A DNA stretch of 64,000 bases. Source: Prorocentrum cordatum. Lineage: Eukaryota; Sar; Dinophyceae; Prorocentrales; Prorocentraceae. Of the stretch, positions 62,175 to 64,000 are shown piece by piece. The notes under the pieces were generated by a model that saw only the letters and a program-made list of their open reading frames with translations, did not search any database and was not told the DNA's origin. Made by a program: the position numbers and the translations under genes. Position 1 is the first letter of the stretch; the number at the start of each line of letters is the position of its first letter. The DNA lies in NCBI GenBank assembly GCA_963575745.1, contig CAUYUJ010016476.1, forward strand, positions 1 through 64,000. Direction: 5' to 3'.

Positions 62175-62345
62175 AAGAGACGGGGGTCCATTCCGAACGG
62201 GGGCCCGCCAGAGCGCGGGATCCTGTAGGATCCTGCAGAGCCAGGGTCAAGTCGGGCATGCTACTCTACATGAGGAAAATTGAACGGTAAAAACGGTTGA
62301 CGATTGCCGATTTTTTCAGTCGAAATTATTTCCCACATCCAAAGT
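62175..62345. repeat. GGATCC/TGCA repeat copy 5 joined to a partial MITE-A end
   Basis: GCGGGATCCTGTAGGATCCT with GCAGAGCC (62215-62243) is followed by TCAAGTCGGGCATGCTACTC, a left end of MITE family A without its right partner. Confidence 0.55.
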
Positions 62346-62384
62346 GGGTTTCTTGTTCTCTCTAGACACCCCGCGCAGGAACAA

Positions 62385-62560
62385 GAGAACACCCACTCTC
62401 ACACGAACTCACACACTCACACATTCACCCACACACACACACTCACTCACTCACCCATTCACTCACCCCCACACACACACTCACCATCATCACTCACTCC
62501 TGCACTCACCCACTCACTCACCCACCTGCCCGGCCACTCACTCACATTCCCATCATCACC
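62385..62560. repeat. CA/CTCA microsatellite
   Basis: CACACTCACTCACCC words, low complexity. Confidence 0.85.
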
Positions 62561-62567
62561 AGCAGTA

Positions 62568-62790
<223 letters not shown>

Positions 62791-62835
62791 ATGGCTCGGA
62801 CAGGCAGCGCACCGTGGGCCAGCGACAGGGCCCCC

Positions 62836-64000
62836 TTAGGTAAAATCATCGTCGAGCTCGACCACAGCAGGTCGGACACGCAACTCCCTTCCAAGCTCAC
62901 GGGCCTCCGCCTCATTGAGCCCGAAGGCCTGGAGACAGTCAGCCATGCAGAGAGAGGCGGCTCCCGAAAACTGCTGGGCCCTCGAAGCCCTACTCGTCGG
63001 CTGGGACCCCCAACCTCCGACCAGGAAGCGAGAACCGAAAAGCTCACGAGCCAGGGCCCCAGGAGATCTCGGGGGTCCCAGCCGCAGCGCCCGATTCGGG
63101 TGCTTGAACTTTACAAAACTCGACGTGTTCTTTTTGCCAGGGCCGACCAGCGAGTGAGCCGAGCCCTGGCATCCAGCGTGCAAGGCTCTGGAACCTGTGG
63201 CCACAGTTGCGTAGCTGCCACAGGTGGAGCAAAAGAGGAGGGGGGGTGGTCCTCTCCCTCCTCCGTTGGCTCCACAGGAAACTCAAGCAGGCAGTGGCCC
63301 CCCTCCTTCCACGGCTGCGTGCCTTCGGGCGCCCTGTCCAGGAATCTCTCCAGCGAGGCGGCAGCCGCAGGGTCGGGGGCCATCGGGACCTCACCGCAAG
63401 GGGGGGGCGCAGCTGCCTCGTCCTCGGGCCGAGCCCACTCGAGCCGAGCGTCGTGATCCGAGGGGGGATCCAGGGAGACCAAAGGCAGGCCCTGGGCACC
63501 TACATTGTCGTAGACCCCGAGCTCACTGTAGTAGACTTCCGCACGCGTTATAAACTGCAACACCTCTCGGGCCAGCAAAAGGCAGCCCTTAGCTAAGAGG
63601 GTGTCCCGTTCATCATGCTGGGCAAGCGAGGCCCCCAACTTGGCCAGCCTATCAGCGCCGTGGTTGCCAGTGCGTTCGAAATCTGACAAAAGGCCGTCTC
63701 TGACATCCTGAGCCGAGGCGTGAGCAGGAACCTTCTTAAACCTGGCCCCCTCAAGGCCTCCCGAAGCCCAAGACTGAGGCCAGAGGTGGGCCCTGGGGTT
63801 AGCCGAGGAGACCGAGCGCGCTCTGTTTTTGCAACAGTCAAGCGTGCCCTTGCGGTCAGACTACAGAGTGAAGTCGCCTGCACACAGCTTTGAGACGATG
63901 AAAACACTATAGTCCTCGCCGTCGCGCGCCACCTGATCAGGCAAGGTGGCTGGGGGCACAGAACCATACCACTCCGCTATGCACCTGCGTGACTCATCGA
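62836..64000 (-). pseudogene. LINE-type element 3' part with broken RNase H domain
   Basis: The minus strand, read from the window edge, gives AEWYGSVPPATLPDQVARDG, then EDYSVFIVSKLCAGDFTL and a TAG (63861-63863) exactly where Trp is expected before SD.KG. It continues with KKVPAHASAQDVRDGLLSDF and ERTGNHGADRLAKLGASLAQ. The H.....V/GN..AD..AK.GA pattern is the C-terminal half of RNase H as found in LINE polyproteins. The frame then runs on to a stop at 63111. A possible continuation in another frame (SLVGPGKKNTSSFVKFKHPN) reaches 62836. The in-frame stop and frame change indicate a dead copy. The reverse transcriptase would lie beyond 64000. Confidence 0.65.

Overview
The window looks like nuclear DNA of a dinoflagellate. 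The evidence is a 22-nt sequence matching the dinoflagellate spliced leader (DinoSL) at 21 of 22 positions, next to a second, truncated leader relic (39674-39710). An ArfGAP gene has GT, GC and GA intron donors, all in AG|G context, and a PPR-like array uses the repeat wording common in dinoflagellates. The DNA is GC-rich and dominated by low-complexity and short inverted-repeat sequence. I cannot name the species. A run of 100 N at 42083-42182 marks a scaffold join.

Layout. 1-23050 is mostly repeats: purine or pyrimidine triplet tracts, a 2-kb CGT-rich block, several foldback (MITE-like) families, decamer minisatellites, a decayed PPR-like array on the minus strand (8640-10345) and a few exon-like coding islands. 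23051-38138 is best read as one 15.1-kb DNA transposon. It has a 13-bp terminal inverted repeat, AT-rich subterminal repeats, two related outward-facing genes near its ends, five rightward reading frames (the last transposase-like), a hairpin repeat AGCGAT-N4-ATCGCT confined to its spacers, and an internal 330-bp palindromic element. 39655-41208 is a complete retrogene insertion: 19-bp target duplication, spliced leader plus older leader relic, intact 392-codon secreted-protein gene, short A tail, second copy of the target duplication. 41500-54000 is again repeats, with a small zinc-ribbon gene at 43417-43845. 54052-59845 holds an ArfGAP gene whose exons are separated by microsatellite-rich introns. 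60000-62800 is foldback elements and microsatellites. 62790-64000 is the tail of a LINE-like element with a broken RNase H domain on the minus strand.

How parts relate. The LINE fragment shows that LINE-type retrotransposons exist in this genome. The retrogene has the hallmarks of mRNA copied by such an enzyme. The ORFs inside the 15-kb element share spacing and the hairpin motif and probably belong to one mobile unit, but several carry frameshifts, some at homopolymers, so either the copy is decaying or the assembly has indel errors. Many long open frames in the triplet tracts are by-products of low complexity and are not listed as genes. Exon boundaries and family assignments come from reading the sequence by eye; no database search was run.
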